Shown: positions 28,152-39,284, counted from the first letter of the stretch. The stretch is DNA of 64,000 bases from Comamonadaceae bacterium (GCA_027485235.1 JAIXRJ010000046.1:372001-436000); one strand, 5' to 3'. Numbers and translations are program-made. The notes: generated by a model not told the origin, from the sequence alone.

Positions 28152-30092
28152 TCAGTGCAGCGCGTTGTAAATGGTCTCGGCCAATTCACGCGAAATCCCC
28201 TCCACGCCCAGCAAGTCTTCCACGCTGGCGCTTTCCACACCTCGCACACCACCAAAGCGCTGGAGCAATTTGGCGCGCTTGCGCGGCCCAATGCCGGGAA
28301 TCTCTTCGATCTTGCTGCCGCCCATGCGCACTTTGGCGCGCTGCGCCCGCATGCCCGTGATGGCAAAGCGGTGCGCCTCGTCGCGGATCTGGGCCACCAG
28401 CATCAAGGCGGCCGAATCCTTGCCCAAGTAGACTTTTTCTCGGCCATCGGCAAAGACCAGTTCTTCAAGCCCGACCTTGCGGCCCTCGCCTTTTTCAACG
28501 CCGACGATGCGCGACAGGTCCAGCCCCAAGTCGGTGAACACCTCCCGGGCCATGCTGACCTGGCCCTTGCCGCCATCAATCAGCACCAGGTCGGGCAGCC
28601 TGGCCGTGCCTTCGCCTGAGCGCAAGGCCTCGGCCAATTTGCCGTAGCGGCGCAGCAACACTTGGCGCATGGCGGCGTAATCGTCGCCCGGCGTGATGCC
28701 TTCGATGTTGTAGCGGCGGTATTCGCTGCTTTGCATCTTGTGCTGACGAAACACCACGCAAGAAGCTTGGGTGTTTTCACCCGCCGTGTGCGAGATGTCA
28801 AAACACTCGATGTGCAGCGCATCCAAATCGTCCGGGGCCAAATCCAGCGCATCGGCCAGCGCTCGGGTGCGGGCTTGTTGCGAGCCTTCTTCGGCCAAGA
28901 GACGGGCCAACTTGATGTCGGCGTTTTTCTCGCTCATCTCCAGCCACACCCGGCGCTGCTCGCGGGGGTTGTGCACGGCCGCAATTTTGTAGCCTGCTTG
29001 CTGCGACAAAGCCGCGACCAAGATTTTGTCCACCGCCACGCTGGTGATCAGCGCCGCCGGAACCGGAATGCCAATGTAGTGCTGCGCCATGAAGGCTTCC
29101 AGCACCTGCACCTCAACCGCAACCGGTGTTTGTTCATCGTTTTCGATGCCCAGCAAAGCATGGGCATCTTCCACATGCGCCGGAAAATAAGCCCGATCCC
29201 CCAAATGCCGTCCGCCGCGCACCATGGCCAGGTTCACACACGCACGCCCGCCGAGCACCCGCACCGCCAAAATGTCCACGTCGGTGTCGGTGCCCGTGTC
29301 CACCGACTGCTGGTGCAGCACCCGCGACAAGGCGGTCATTTGGTTGCGCACCTCCGCCGCTTGCTCAAAGGCCAAGCGGTCGGCGTGCGCCATCATCCGC
29401 GCCTCCATTTCTTGCAACAGCGCTTGGGTCTCGCCCTTTAAAAAACGCTCGGCGTGTTGCACATCGTCGGCATAGGCTTCAGGGGAGATGAGGTTCACGC
29501 AGGGACCTGAGCAGCGCTTGATTTGAAACAGCAAACAGGGCCGGGTGCGGTTGGCAAACACCGTGTCTTCGCAAGTGCGCAGGCGAAACACTTTCTGCAA
29601 GAGCTGAATCGACTCTTTCACCGCCCAGGCGCTGGGAAATGGGCCAAAGTAGCGGTGCTTTTTTTCAACCGCACCACGGTAATAGGCCACCCGGGGGAAA
29701 GTTTGCGGCTCAGGCGCCACCGAAGCCCCTGGCGCAGCCTTGAAAAACAGTGTCCCGTTGCCCGTGAGCTTGAGGTAGGGGTAAGTTTTGTCGTCCCTGA
29801 ACAGGATGTTGAAACGCGGGCTCAGCGACTTGATCAGGTTGTTTTCGAGCAGCAGCGCCTCGGCCTCGGAGCGCACCACCGTGGTTTCCAGGCGGGCGAT
29901 TTTGCTGACCATGTGGCCAATGCGCGAGCCGCCGTGGTCTTTCTGGAAATAGCTCGAGACCCGCTTTTTGAGTTGCTTGGCCTTGCCCACATACAGCACC
30001 TGGCCTTGTGCATCGAAGTAACGGTAAACCCCCGGCAAAGCCGGGAGGGCAGCCACCTGGGCCAGCAAAGATTCGTCGTGTGCCGCTGTCAT
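28152..30092 (-). CDS. uvrC: Excinuclease ABC subunit C
   Basis: 646-residue nucleotide-excision repair nuclease. The N-terminal GIY-YIG domain ([20 protein letters not shown]) makes the 3' cut. A UVR motif for UvrB contact lies near residue 205, the RNase H-like domain ([27 protein letters not shown]) makes the 5' cut, and the C-terminal tandem helix-hairpin-helix includes [18 protein letters not shown]. The ATG at 30092 is chosen; the frame continues upstream without family-like sequence. Confidence 0.97.
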   Translation of the reverse strand: MTAAHDESLLAQVAALPALPGVYRYFDAQGQVLYVGKAKQLKKRVSSYFQKDHGGSRIGHMVSKIARLETTVVRSEAEALLLENNLIKSLSPRFNILFRDDKTYPYLKLTGNGTLFFKAAPGASVAPEPQTFPRVAYYRGAVEKKHRYFGPFPSAWAVKESIQLLQKVFRLRTCEDTVFANRTRPCLLFQIKRCSGPCVNLISPEAYADDVQHAERFLKGETQALLQEMEARMMAHADRLAFEQAAEVRNQMTALSRVLHQQSVDTGTDTDVDILAVRVLGGRACVNLAMVRGGRHLGDRAYFPAHVEDAHALLGIENDEQTPVAVEVQVLEAFMAQHYIGIPVPAALITSVAVDKILVAALSQQAGYKIAAVHNPREQRRVWLEMSEKNADIKLARLLAEEGSQQARTRALADALDLAPDDLDALHIECFDISHTAGENTQASCVVFRQHKMQSSEYRRYNIEGITPGDDYAAMRQVLLRRYGKLAEALRSGEGTARLPDLVLIDGGKGQVSMAREVFTDLGLDLSRIVGVEKGEGRKVGLEELVFADGREKVYLGKDSAALMLVAQIRDEAHRFAITGMRAQRAKVRMGGSKIEEIPGIGPRKRAKLLQRFGGVRGVESASVEDLLGVEGISRELAETIYNALH

Positions 30093-30214
30093 GGCGCGTA
30101 TTGTCGCGGCAAACCCCTGCCCCGACCGGACCTGTTGAACATTGCCACCTGTCTCAAGTGGGAGCGAGGTCCTGCTCGCGGATGCAAGCGCCCAGCCAAG
30201 CGACAATTCAAACC

Positions 30215-31321
30215 ATGAACAAGCGCCACCCCGAAAAACTGTGGGATATTTTTTGCACCGTCATCGACAACCACGGCGATTTGGGCGTGTGCTGGCGTCT
30301 GGCCCGCCAATTGCTGACGCAAGGCCAATCGGTGCGTTTGTGGGTGGACGATGCATCGGCCCTTTCATGGATGGCACCAGACGCACACTCACAGCCCCAT
30401 CTGCGAGTGCTGCCCTGGGCTGACGCCAGCCAAAGCGACGTGTTGAAAAGCTTGAAGCCCGCTGACGTGTGGATCGAAGCGTTTGGCTGCACCCTGCCCG
30501 AACTTTTTGTCGCCCACGGTGTCGCCACCCACACGCAGCAGCCCACCTGGATCAGCCTCGAATACCTCAGCGCCGAAGACTGGGTGCCCCGCATGCACGG
30601 CCTGCCCTCGCCCGTGATGAGCGGCCCCGCCAAAGGCTGGACCAAGCATTTCTTTTACCCTGGCTTCACACCCGACACCGGCGGCCTGCTGCGCGAAACC
30701 GACTTCATCGAAAGACAAGAACGCTTTGACCGCGCTACCTGGCGCAACAAACACGCCCCCAACTTGGTCCCGGACGGCCTGCTGATCAGCTTGTTCTGCT
30801 ACGAACCCGCCACCCTGCCCCAACTGCTGGCCCAGCTGGTGGGCACGCCCCACCACCTGCTTGTCACCCCCGGCCGCCCACTGGCAGCAGTGCAGCAAGC
30901 GCTGGCAGGCATGCTGGTGCACCCCAGCTGGAGCGCCCTGCCCTACACAGATCAAGACGGCTTCGACGAAATGCTCTGGGCCTGCGACCTCAACTTGGTG
31001 CGGGGCGAAGACTCGCTGGTGCGGGCGCTTTGGGCGGGCCAGCCCTTGGTCTGGCACATCTACCCGCAGAACGACAACGCGCACCACGCGAAACTGGAAG
31101 CGTTTTTGCAGTGGATGCAGGCCCCGGACAGCCTGCGGCAGTTTCATCGCGTTTGGAACGGCGTGGACAATCAGGACTTGCCCAGATTGACTCAGGAAGC
31201 CTCATTTCATTGGGCCGATTGCGTCAAATCTGCGCGTTCGCGTCTGCTGACGCAAGGTGACTTGCTTGCACAGATTCAGGCCTTTGCCCCTGTCTGCGGA
31301 CGCTCAGCCTGGCATCCATGA
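30215..31321 (+). CDS. earP: EF-P arginine rhamnosyltransferase EarP
   Basis: 368-residue GT-B enzyme that transfers rhamnose from dTDP-rhamnose to Arg32 of elongation factor P. The family N-terminus [24 protein letters not shown] and the C-terminal donor site region [29 protein letters not shown] are diagnostic, with the invariant Asp in DNHGD. It lies 201 bp upstream of efp on the same strand. It is divergent from uvrC, so the 120 bases between should carry both promoters. Confidence 0.95.
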   Translation: MNKRHPEKLWDIFCTVIDNHGDLGVCWRLARQLLTQGQSVRLWVDDASALSWMAPDAHSQPHLRVLPWADASQSDVLKSLKPADVWIEAFGCTLPELFVAHGVATHTQQPTWISLEYLSAEDWVPRMHGLPSPVMSGPAKGWTKHFFYPGFTPDTGGLLRETDFIERQERFDRATWRNKHAPNLVPDGLLISLFCYEPATLPQLLAQLVGTPHHLLVTPGRPLAAVQQALAGMLVHPSWSALPYTDQDGFDEMLWACDLNLVRGEDSLVRALWAGQPLVWHIYPQNDNAHHAKLEAFLQWMQAPDSLRQFHRVWNGVDNQDLPRLTQEASFHWADCVKSARSRLLTQGDLLAQIQAFAPVCGRSAWHP

Positions 31322-31522
31322 CCCCAAAATGACGGTCATGCGCCTTTGAACAAGGCCTCTTACCCCCCAGCTTTCAGCATGCGCCAAGGATGCTCATGAG
31401 GCATGCCCAGTGCGCTCGTGATGGATTCAAAGCCTCCCATCGCCCCAGAAAACCAAGCCCCACAGGTTAGAATAAAGGGCTTGGCTTTGTGCCACCCTTT
31501 TTTCATTTCAGACTCAATTCCT

Positions 31523-32077
31523 ATGAAAACCGCTCAAGAAATCCGCGTCGGCAACGTCATCATGCACGGCAAAGACCCCATGGTCGTGCTGCGTACCGAA
31601 TACCAACGCGGCGGCCGTGGCTCGTCCACCGTGCGCATGAAGCTCAAAAGCCTGATCGCCAACTTCGGCACCGAAGTCGTGTTCCGCGCCGACGACAAGA
31701 TGGACCAGGTCATCTTGGACAAAAAAGAGTGCACCTACTCTTACTTCGCGGACCCCATGTACGTGTGCATGGACACCGAGTTCAACCAGTACGAAGTCGA
31801 AGCCACCAACATGGGCGACGCTTTGAACTACCTCGAAGACGGCATGGAACTCGAAGTGGTGTTCTACAACGAGAAAGCCATCTCGGTCGAATTGCCCACC
31901 AGCGTGGTGCGCGAGATCACTTGGACCGAACCCGCCGTCAAAGGCGACACCTCCGGCAAAGTCCTCAAACCCGCCAAGATCGCCACCGGCATGGAAGTGC
32001 CCGTGCCTTTGTTCGTGAGCCAAGGCGACAAGATTGAAATCGACACCCGCACCGGCGAGTACCGCAAGCGCGTCTGA
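31523..32077 (+). CDS. efp: Translation elongation factor P
   Basis: 184-residue factor that relieves ribosome stalling at polyproline stretches. It has three beta domains in tandem, with the C-terminal signature [17 protein letters not shown]. The loop tip reads YQRGGRGSS, placing Arg at residue 32, the residue rhamnosylated by EarP in this EF-P subclass; the lysine of the EpmA-dependent class is absent. The ATG at 31523 is the family start. It is followed by a strong terminator. Confidence 0.97.
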   Translation: MKTAQEIRVGNVIMHGKDPMVVLRTEYQRGGRGSSTVRMKLKSLIANFGTEVVFRADDKMDQVILDKKECTYSYFADPMYVCMDTEFNQYEVEATNMGDALNYLEDGMELEVVFYNEKAISVELPTSVVREITWTEPAVKGDTSGKVLKPAKIATGMEVPVPLFVSQGDKIEIDTRTGEYRKRV

Positions 32078-32097
32078 TCTTCAGATCTGAGCCCATC

Positions 32098-32123
32098 AAA
32101 AGCCCCGCAAGGGGCTTTTTTTT
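32098..32123 (+). terminator. Terminator after efp
   Basis: Perfect stem AAAAGCCCC / GGGGCTTTT with a GCAA loop and eight T in total. It lies 20 bases after the efp stop and runs directly into the open frame of the next gene. Confidence 0.9.
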
Positions 32124-33035
32124 ATGGCCATGCACAATCGGCGCATGCCCAAAACACCCAACACACCCAACACACCCAAGCTTCAAGACGCCACCTTGGC
32201 CCACGCTTGGACTGATTTGCAAAACGAAGCCACTGCCAGCGATTGGCTGCTGCCCGAGGCGCACCGATTGGCATTCGCCGACCCGGAATTTTTGTTGCGC
32301 CGCGAAACCCGGGGCATTCGCTTCCAGTTGGAAATGCTCAAGCCCGATCTGGCCCAAACCGAGGCGGGTATTGAACACACCATCGTGGTGTTTGGCAGTG
32401 CCCGATTTGTCGACCGATCCACCGCAACAGAACGCTTGCAAACAGCGCTGGAAAGTGGCCAGGCCCACGCCATTGCCAAGGCGCAAGCTTGGGTGCGCAA
32501 TGCCGAGCATTATGAAAACGCCCGGGTTTTTGCCCAAATGGTCGCGCGTTCATGCGATTGTTTGCCCTCTCATGAAAAGCTCTTCATTTGCACAGGTGGC
32601 GGTCCCGGCATCATGGAAGCTGCCAACCGGGGGGCTTCCGAGGCAGGTGCGCTGTCGGTGGCCTTGAACATCGCCCTGCCCCATGAACAACATCCCAACC
32701 CCTATGTGACGCCGAATTTGAGTTTCAAATTCCATTACTTTGCGCTGCGCAAAATGCACTTCATGATGCGTGCCAAAGCCTTGGTGGCGTTCCCGGGCGG
32801 TTTTGGCACGCTGGACGAGTTGTTTGAGGTGATGACTTTGGTCCAAACACGCAAATCCAAACAAGTGCCCATTTTGTTGTTTGGCAGCGCTTATTGGCAG
32901 CGATTGCTCAACTTGGACATGCTGGTAGAAGAAGGCATGATTTCTGCGACCGACCTGAGTCTGATCCGTTACGTGGACACACCCGAAGCGGCTTGGCAGG
33001 CCATTTGCGCGTTTTATCAGCTCAAGGTGTCTTAG
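32124..33035 (+). CDS. LOG/TIGR00730-family protein (lysine decarboxylase-like fold)
   Basis: 303 residues from the first ATG. The Rossmann-fold signature GGGPGIMEAANRGA near residue 160 and PGGFGTLDELFE near 225 define the LOG family, whose studied members are cytokinin-type nucleoside monophosphate phosphoribohydrolases or nucleotide hydrolases. It is longer than plant-like LOGs because of an N-terminal helical extension. The first ATG (32124) touches the efp terminator, so the ATGs at 32130 or 32145 may be the true start. The N-terminus has a 9 bp tandem repeat coding Thr-Pro-Asn. Its stop overlaps that of the converging MFS gene. Confidence 0.88.
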   Translation: MAMHNRRMPKTPNTPNTPKLQDATLAHAWTDLQNEATASDWLLPEAHRLAFADPEFLLRRETRGIRFQLEMLKPDLAQTEAGIEHTIVVFGSARFVDRSTATERLQTALESGQAHAIAKAQAWVRNAEHYENARVFAQMVARSCDCLPSHEKLFICTGGGPGIMEAANRGASEAGALSVALNIALPHEQHPNPYVTPNLSFKFHYFALRKMHFMMRAKALVAFPGGFGTLDELFEVMTLVQTRKSKQVPILLFGSAYWQRLLNLDMLVEEGMISATDLSLIRYVDTPEAAWQAICAFYQLKVS

Positions 33036-34216
33036 GGCTTGGACGCCTGGGCATGGCTTGGCCGCAAAAACCAAGCGGCGCGAGAACCCGCACCCACCGC
33101 TGCACCCACCACCCAAAACACCGGGGCCACGCCTGCGATGGCCCCCGCAGCACCAAACAGCATGGGCATGAGGACGCTGGACGCGTTGATGCTCATCAGG
33201 CGCAAACCCAGCGCCTCACCTTGCCGATGCGGCGGGGTGATTTGGTGCAAGGTGCTCATGATCATGGGCTGAACGGTACCCAAAACCAAGCCCAACAGCA
33301 CCGAGCACACCAGCATGCTGCCCGCAGTGGGCATCAGCGGGTAAACCGCGAACAAGGCCCCGGTGCACAGCATCGCGCCGGTGATGATCTGGTGCTCTTT
33401 GAGACGGCGTGAAACAAAGGGCAAACACACACGAATGAAGGCCGCCGCCAAGGCAAAAGCCCCCAATATGCCACCAACCTCCGACGCGCTGTATCCGCGC
33501 TCATGCCCCAGCACCGGCACCACAAAGGTGTGCACGTCCCAGCACGAAGACAGCAACCCATTGACACCGAGCAAGCGCCGCATCAAGGGTTCGGCCAGCA
33601 AATCCAGCGCACGTCGGGGTGATTCGTTGGCCAACTCGGGTGACAGCGGCAACTCGGGCACCGGGCGCACCCAGACCCAAGTGAGCAAGGGAAAAACCGC
33701 CATCAGCAAAAATGCCCATCTGAAACCCAGCTCGTCGGCGGCGACCGGGCCCGCATAGTCGATCAACAAACCTGCGGCGACCGGACCCACAAAATTGGAC
33801 ACTGCGGGGCCCAGCGACAACCAACTGAAAGCCACCTTGAGCGCCGCCGCGTCTTTGGCCATGCGCCCCACATGGCGCTGCAAGGCAATCACGGCCATGC
33901 CTGTGGCACCGCCAGCCGCCAAAGCGCTCAGACACATCACCGGAAAAATCGGCCACAGCGCAGACAACAAAACCCCAGACGCGGCCACAAGCACGCTGAT
34001 GCGCATGAGTTTTTGCAAACCTCGGCGGTCGCTGTACCGGCCGGCCGGCAGGGCCAAAAACAGGGGTGCCAAAGCAAACAATGCCAACAACGCGCCCACC
34101 GCGACAGGGCTGAAGCCTTGCTTGAGGGCCATCAAGGGAATGGCCATTCGAGTCCCTGCCATGCAGGCGTGCAAGAACATTTGGCCTGCGATCAAGCGGG
34201 CCAAGTCTGGCGTCAC
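33032..34216 (-). CDS. MFS transporter
   Basis: 394 residues with about twelve membrane segments and the MFS loop motif GRYSDRRGLQKLMRI after helix 2. General architecture resembles drug- or metabolite-efflux MFS proteins; the substrate is unknown. Translation starts at a GTG that overlaps the rmuC stop (GTGA), implying coupling. Last gene of the long minus-strand array that begins at 44867. Confidence 0.88.
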   Translation of the reverse strand: MTPDLARLIAGQMFLHACMAGTRMAIPLMALKQGFSPVAVGALLALFALAPLFLALPAGRYSDRRGLQKLMRISVLVAASGVLLSALWPIFPVMCLSALAAGGATGMAVIALQRHVGRMAKDAAALKVAFSWLSLGPAVSNFVGPVAAGLLIDYAGPVAADELGFRWAFLLMAVFPLLTWVWVRPVPELPLSPELANESPRRALDLLAEPLMRRLLGVNGLLSSCWDVHTFVVPVLGHERGYSASEVGGILGAFALAAAFIRVCLPFVSRRLKEHQIITGAMLCTGALFAVYPLMPTAGSMLVCSVLLGLVLGTVQPMIMSTLHQITPPHRQGEALGLRLMSINASSVLMPMLFGAAGAIAGVAPVFWVVGAAVGAGSRAAWFLRPSHAQASKP

Positions 34217-35643
34217 TCGGTCCCCTCTTCGGGCAAATCCAAGCCGCCGGGCAACAGCGCCTGGGCCTGTGACTCGGGCAGCGCGTCCACCTGCCGCAAA
34301 GCGCGGTTCATCACGTTGCTGCGGGTCTGGGCCTGGTCCAGGGTGTTGAGCACGGTTTGCGTCTGGTTGCGCACCTTGTCCAGCACGTCGCCAAACTTGC
34401 CAAACTCGGTCTTGACCGCGCCCAGCACCTGCCAGACTTCGCTGGAGCGCTTTTCCAGAGCCAGCGTTCGGAAGCCCATTTGCAAGGCGTTGAGCATGGC
34501 CATCAGGTTGGTCGGCCCTGCCAGTGTCACGCGGTGGTCACGCTGCAGGGTCTCCATCAGGCCGGGGCGACGCAGCACTTCGGCGTACAAACCTTCGGTG
34601 GGCAAGAACATGACCGCAAAGTCGGTGGTGTGCGGTGGCTCCAGGTATTTTTCGGCAATCGACTTGGCTTCGAGCTTGATGCGCGTCTCCAGCGCCTTGG
34701 CGCACAGCTCAGCTTGCAGCGGGTCGGCGCGGCCTTGGGCTTCCAGCAGTCGCTCGTAATCTTCGTTGGGGAACTTCGCATCGATCGGCAACCACACGGG
34801 TTGCCCACTGTCGGATCGGCCTGGCAGTCGGATCGCAAAGTCCACCCGGTTTTTGTCGCCGGGCCGCGTGGCCACTTGCACCGCGTATTGCTCGGGGGTC
34901 AGCACCTGCTCCAGCAGCGAAGCCAATTGCGCCTCGCCAAACATGCCACGGGTTTTGACGTTGGTCAGCAAATGCTTGAGGTCGCCCACCCCTTGCGCCA
35001 AGGTGTGCATTTCGCCCAGGCCTTTGTGCACCTGCTCTAAGCGCTCGGCCACTTGCTTGAAGCTCTCGCCCAGGCGGGCTTGCAGCGTGGCTTGCAATTT
35101 TTCGTCCACGGTCTGGCGCATTTCGTCGAGCTTGGCGGCGTTGCTTTGCTGCAGCTGGGCCAGCTGGGTTTCCATGGTGCCGCGCATCTCGGTCAGGCGC
35201 CGGGCATTGGCCTCAGACAGCGCATTGACCTGCTGGGCCAGGCTGTCGGTCAGGCTTTTTTGCAACAAGGCCAGTTGCTGGGCGAGTGCGTCAATTTGCT
35301 GGTTTTGCGTGCGCGTGGCCTCGGCGCTTTGCTGCAACAGCGATTGCTGGAACAGCGTGAGGTTGTGCATGGCCTCTTGCCGGCCTTGCACCCCAGACTG
35401 GCTGATTTCGGTGCGCAGCTCGCGCTCTAATCGCTCCGTTTGCGCCTGCGCGGCCGCAAACTGTTGCTGCTGCCACGCGGTCTGCACCGATGCCTGTGTG
35501 GCGCTCTGTTCGGAGATTTTTTCTGCCAATAGTTCTGCGATTCGGTCGGCCTGCGCCTCGGGCGACAAACGGAATCGCAACAGAAAAAACACCAGCACCA
35601 GCAGGTTCAGACCACCCAGTGCCCACAAGACCCATTCGTTCAT
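34213..35643 (-). CDS. rmuC: DNA recombination protein RmuC
   Basis: 476 residues. One N-terminal membrane segment (residues about 5-22) is followed by a long Gln/Ala-rich coiled coil to about residue 220, then the RmuC nuclease-like domain. That domain has GMFGEAQLASLLEQVL, VDFAIRLPG, PIDAKFPNEDYERLLEA and FLPTEGLYAEVLRRPGL. The family is thought to limit inversions at short repeats. Overlaps both neighbours by 4 bp. Confidence 0.93.
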   Translation of the reverse strand: MNEWVLWALGGLNLLVLVFFLLRFRLSPEAQADRIAELLAEKISEQSATQASVQTAWQQQQFAAAQAQTERLERELRTEISQSGVQGRQEAMHNLTLFQQSLLQQSAEATRTQNQQIDALAQQLALLQKSLTDSLAQQVNALSEANARRLTEMRGTMETQLAQLQQSNAAKLDEMRQTVDEKLQATLQARLGESFKQVAERLEQVHKGLGEMHTLAQGVGDLKHLLTNVKTRGMFGEAQLASLLEQVLTPEQYAVQVATRPGDKNRVDFAIRLPGRSDSGQPVWLPIDAKFPNEDYERLLEAQGRADPLQAELCAKALETRIKLEAKSIAEKYLEPPHTTDFAVMFLPTEGLYAEVLRRPGLMETLQRDHRVTLAGPTNLMAMLNALQMGFRTLALEKRSSEVWQVLGAVKTEFGKFGDVLDKVRNQTQTVLNTLDQAQTRSNVMNRALRQVDALPESQAQALLPGGLDLPEEGTE

Positions 35644-36629
35644 GCGGCAGAGCCAGTCACCGTGTTCAGCGGCGTCAAAGCTTGGCCACGGGTGAGGTAG
35701 GCCACCAAATTGTCAGCGGCCAGCTGGGCCATGGCCAAGCGTGTTTTGACCGTGCTGCTGGCGATGTGGGGGGTCAAGACCACGTTGGGAACTTTCAGCA
35801 AGTCGGGGTGAACAGAAGGCTCACCCTCGAAGACATCCAAACCTGCTGCGGCGATTTGGCGCGCCGCCAGCGCTTTGGCCAAGGCCGCATCGTCCACAAT
35901 GCCGCCGCGGGCAATGTTGACCAAGGTGGCCGTGGGCTTCATCTGCGCCAACTCGGCCGCGCCGATGGTGTGGTGGGACTCGGCGCTGTAAGGCACGACC
36001 AGCATCACATGGTCTGCTGACTGAAGAAGCGCTTGCTTGGACACATAGCGGGCTTTGCACTCGGCTTCCAACTCGGCGCTCAGGCGGCTGCGGTTGTGAT
36101 ACAACACGTTCATGCCAAAACCATGCGCCGCACGGCGGGCAATGCCCTGCCCGATGCGGCCCATGCCGATGATGCCAATCGTCGAGCCATGCACTTCGGC
36201 CCCGGCAAACATGTCATAGCTCCACTTGGTCCACAAACCGGCACGCAAATAGTGCTCGCTCTCGGTGATGCGCCTGGCCGTGGCCATGAGCAAGGCAAAG
36301 CCAAAGTCGGCCGTGGTTTCGGTCAACACATCGGGCGTGTTGCTGGCCTGCACGCCGGCAGCGGTCATGGCGGGCACGTCAAAGTTGTTGAAGCCCACGG
36401 CCATGTTGGCCACGATGCGCAGCTGCGGGTTGGCCTGCAAAAGCGCAGCGTCGATGCGCTCGCTGCCAGTGGTCAAAGCGCCCACTTTGCCTTGCATGCG
36501 GCGGGTGAGTTCGGCGGGTGACCAAACCTCATCGGACTGGTTGCTCTCGACTTCAAACACCTGCGCCAAAGACTGCAGGACCTCGGGGAAGATGGCGCGG
36601 GCCACCAAAATGGAAGGTTTGGACATCAT
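35640..36629 (-). CDS. D-2-hydroxyacid dehydrogenase (glyoxylate/hydroxypyruvate reductase-like)
   Basis: About 329 residues. The NAD-binding motif GIIGMGRIGQGIARRA and the family signatures LVNIARGGIVDDAALAKAL and GLDVFEGEPSVHPDL are present, with catalytic Arg (NIARGG), Glu (EGEP) and His (LTPHIASST). It most resembles D-glycerate/glyoxylate reductases. The start ATG at 36629 overlaps the antiporter stop (ATGA); a second ATG at 36626 is adjacent. Confidence 0.9.
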   Translation of the reverse strand: MMSKPSILVARAIFPEVLQSLAQVFEVESNQSDEVWSPAELTRRMQGKVGALTTGSERIDAALLQANPQLRIVANMAVGFNNFDVPAMTAAGVQASNTPDVLTETTADFGFALLMATARRITESEHYLRAGLWTKWSYDMFAGAEVHGSTIGIIGMGRIGQGIARRAAHGFGMNVLYHNRSRLSAELEAECKARYVSKQALLQSADHVMLVVPYSAESHHTIGAAELAQMKPTATLVNIARGGIVDDAALAKALAARQIAAAGLDVFEGEPSVHPDLLKVPNVVLTPHIASSTVKTRLAMAQLAADNLVAYLTRGQALTPLNTVTGSAA

Positions 36630-38050
36630 TGGAACCAAATAAAACTCATGACCACGAACAAAGGAATCAGGACAGCGCCCGACCACAACATGTAAGCAAA
36701 GAAGCTGGGCATTTTCACGCCACGGTCTTCCGCAATGGCCTTGACCATCAGGTTGGGCGCATTGCCAATGTAGGTGTTGGCACCCATGAACACGGCACCG
36801 GCCGAAATGGCCGCCAGCGTTGGGGCCAGTGTGGTCATCAAGACCTGGGGGTCCCCGCCAGCGGTATTGAAGAAGACCAAGTAAGTCGGGGCGTTGTCGA
36901 GGAATGAACTCAACGCACCGGTGATCCAGAAGTACATCATCACGTCAGGGCTGCCATCGGGTTGGGTCACCGCTTGAACCACTGCACCGAATGGGCCATT
37001 GACGCCCGCCTTGAGCATGGCGATGACCGGGATGATGGTCAAGAAAATACCGGCAAACAACTTGGCCACTTCGGCCATGGGGGCCCAGCCAAATTGGTTG
37101 TCCTCATGCACCTTGGCAGGGGTGATCTTGAGGGACAAGAAAGTCACGGCCACCAGACCCAAATCGCGCACCACACCCGGCAAACCGACTTCGGTGCCGT
37201 AGATGTTGAAGGAAATCGGAGACTTCCAGAAACCGCTCATCAAGACCAAGCCCACCACGACGGCCAAGAGCCAAAAGTTGATGGCACCGTCAAAACCAAT
37301 CGTTTTGGAATCGGGTGTTGGGTCTTGCGGCAACAAATCTTCACGGCGGTAGAACCAGGAATCCAGGACAAAGGAGATGGTGAGCAAACTGCCCACCAAG
37401 AACAGGGTCTCCGGGAAGATGGTTTTGAGGGTCCAGAAGAAGTCCACCCCCTTCAGAAAACCCAAAAACAGTGGAGGGTCGCCCAAGGGGGTCAGAGAAC
37501 CACCGGCATTCGAGACGATGAAGATGAAAAACACCACCACATGCGCCACATGCTTGCGGTGGTCGTTGGCTCGGATCAAGGGGCGGATCAACAACATGGA
37601 CGCACCCGTGGTGCCCATGAAGCTGGCCAGTACCGCACCAATGGCCAGGATGGCCGTGTTCAGGCCGGGGCTCCCATGCAAATTGCCCCGAATGTAAATG
37701 CCACCCGACACGGTGAACAAGGCCGTGAGCAAAATGATGAAGGGGATGTATTCGGCAAACAGCGCATGCACCATGTTCACGCCCGCCATCGCTGGGCCAA
37801 ACACCACGGCAAAAGGCAGCAAAAATGCCAGCCCCCAAGCAGCAGCGACTTTGCCGTAATGGTGGTGCCAAAACTGGGGCACCAGCAAAGGCATCAGGGC
37901 AATCGACAACAAAATGCCGGCGAATGGCACACCCCAAATCACCGTCAACTGCGAACCGTCAAAATCGGCGGCCCAAGCCCCCCCTGGCATGGCCAACAAC
38001 ATTGGCAAAGCCAGCCAAACGACCCACCGTGCCCCCAAAAGCTTCATCAT
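36626..38050 (-). CDS. NhaD-like sodium:proton antiporter (ion transporter superfamily)
   Basis: 474 residues with a cleavable signal-like N-terminus (LPMLLAMPGGAWA) and about eleven hydrophobic segments. Segments such as FIVSNAGGSLTPLGDPPLFLGFLKGV and SSFLDNAPTYLVFFN are the paired re-entrant signatures of NhaD/ArsB-type ion transporters. A Na+/H+ exchange role is the family-based guess. GGAG lies six bases before the ATG pair at 38050/38047; the frame further upstream is not conserved-looking. Confidence 0.82.
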   Translation of the reverse strand: MMKLLGARWVVWLALPMLLAMPGGAWAADFDGSQLTVIWGVPFAGILLSIALMPLLVPQFWHHHYGKVAAAWGLAFLLPFAVVFGPAMAGVNMVHALFAEYIPFIILLTALFTVSGGIYIRGNLHGSPGLNTAILAIGAVLASFMGTTGASMLLIRPLIRANDHRKHVAHVVVFFIFIVSNAGGSLTPLGDPPLFLGFLKGVDFFWTLKTIFPETLFLVGSLLTISFVLDSWFYRREDLLPQDPTPDSKTIGFDGAINFWLLAVVVGLVLMSGFWKSPISFNIYGTEVGLPGVVRDLGLVAVTFLSLKITPAKVHEDNQFGWAPMAEVAKLFAGIFLTIIPVIAMLKAGVNGPFGAVVQAVTQPDGSPDVMMYFWITGALSSFLDNAPTYLVFFNTAGGDPQVLMTTLAPTLAAISAGAVFMGANTYIGNAPNLMVKAIAEDRGVKMPSFFAYMLWSGAVLIPLFVVMSFIWFQ

Positions 38051-38099
38051 GCAAATCTCCAATTGAGTAAAACGGATATCAACGGCGAAAAGTCCCGCC

Positions 38100-39284
38100 T
38101 CAGTCGCCGGATGCGACCTCAAACACCTGACGCAAGTAAGCCAGGTATTTTTCATCATCACACATGCCCTTGCCTGGAGAGTCAGAGAGTTTGGCGACGG
38201 GCTGACCGTTGCAACGGGTCATTTTGATGACGATTTGCAGCGGCTCATAACCCAGGTCGTTGGTCAGGTTGGTGCCCACGCCAAAGGCCAGTTGGCAGCG
38301 CCCCCGGAACTGTTCAAACAACTCGATCGTGCGCGGAATCGTCAGGCCGTCACTGTAAATCAGCGTCTTGGTTTTCGGGTCGACGCGGTTCAACTGGTAG
38401 TGCGCAATCATGCGCTCGCCCCAGCTGAAAGGGTCGCCGCTGTCGTGACGGGCGCCGTCAAACAGCTTGCAAAAATACAAATCAAAGTCGCGCAAAAAGG
38501 CGTTGAAACCGTACACGTCGCTCAGCGCAATGCCCAAGTCGCCCCGGTACTCTTTGGCCCAAGACTCGAAGGCAAAAATCTGGCTGTCGCGCAATCGTGG
38601 CCCCAAGGCTTGCGCCGCTTGCAAATACTCGTGCGCCATGGTGCCCAGTGGGGTCAAGCCCAGCAGGAAGGCGTAATACACATTGCTGGTGCCGGCAAAC
38701 TGGCCTTTGGGCCCGGTGCCCAAACGGGCCGACAAGACGCGCAACACCTCTTCGTGCCAAGCCCGCGAGAAACGGCGGCGTGTGCCGTAGTCGGCAATTC
38801 TGAGGGTATCAAGGCCGGGTGCCTTGAGCTGGGCGATCTTGGTGTCCAGCCGCCTGCGCCCTTCCATCAGGTCAGGCACCTTTTGGGTGTTGCGAAAGTA
38901 CACCTCATTGACGATGGCCAGCACCGGGATCTCAAAAAGAATCGTGTGCAGCCAAGGCCCCTGAATGGTGATGTCGATCTCCCCGGAGGGCTGGGCCGTG
39001 ACCTGGATGCATTTTTCGTTGAGCTTGAAAAGCCCCAAAAAATCCACAAAATCGCTCTTGATGAAACGCAGAGACCGCAGGTATTGCAGTTCGGTTTCCT
39101 TGAAGCTCAAAGCGCACAGTGAACGGATTTCTTGGCGAATCTCTTCAACCCAGGGCGCCAAGGGCACGCCCGGGTTGCGGCACTTGAACTTGTATTCAAC
39201 CTGCGCCCCCGGAAACTGGTGCAGCACGACCTGCATCATGGTGAATTTGTACAGGTCGGTGTCGAGCAGACTGGTGATGATCAT
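38100..39284 (-). CDS. pncB: Nicotinate phosphoribosyltransferase
   Basis: 394-residue enzyme of NAD salvage that joins nicotinate and PRPP with ATP. The N-terminal [14 protein letters not shown] and [17 protein letters not shown] segments are typical, the latter holding the conserved Arg/His of the active site. The later [21 protein letters not shown] and [13 protein letters not shown] segments complete the family pattern. The ATG at 39284 is chosen. It lies 78 bp after livF and 49 bp before the antiporter gene in the minus-strand array. Confidence 0.96.
   Translation of the reverse strand: MIITSLLDTDLYKFTMMQVVLHQFPGAQVEYKFKCRNPGVPLAPWVEEIRQEIRSLCALSFKETELQYLRSLRFIKSDFVDFLGLFKLNEKCIQVTAQPSGEIDITIQGPWLHTILFEIPVLAIVNEVYFRNTQKVPDLMEGRRRLDTKIAQLKAPGLDTLRIADYGTRRRFSRAWHEEVLRVLSARLGTGPKGQFAGTSNVYYAFLLGLTPLGTMAHEYLQAAQALGPRLRDSQIFAFESWAKEYRGDLGIALSDVYGFNAFLRDFDLYFCKLFDGARHDSGDPFSWGERMIAHYQLNRVDPKTKTLIYSDGLTIPRTIELFEQFRGRCQLAFGVGTNLTNDLGYEPLQIVIKMTRCNGQPVAKLSDSPGKGMCDDEKYLAYLRQVFEVASGD

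Noticed and set aside
32145..32183. Short tandem repeat ACACCCAAC in the LOG-family gene considered as a regulatory repeat
   Set aside because: Only about two and a half copies, in frame and coding a Thr-Pro-Asn linker; no sign of a switch.
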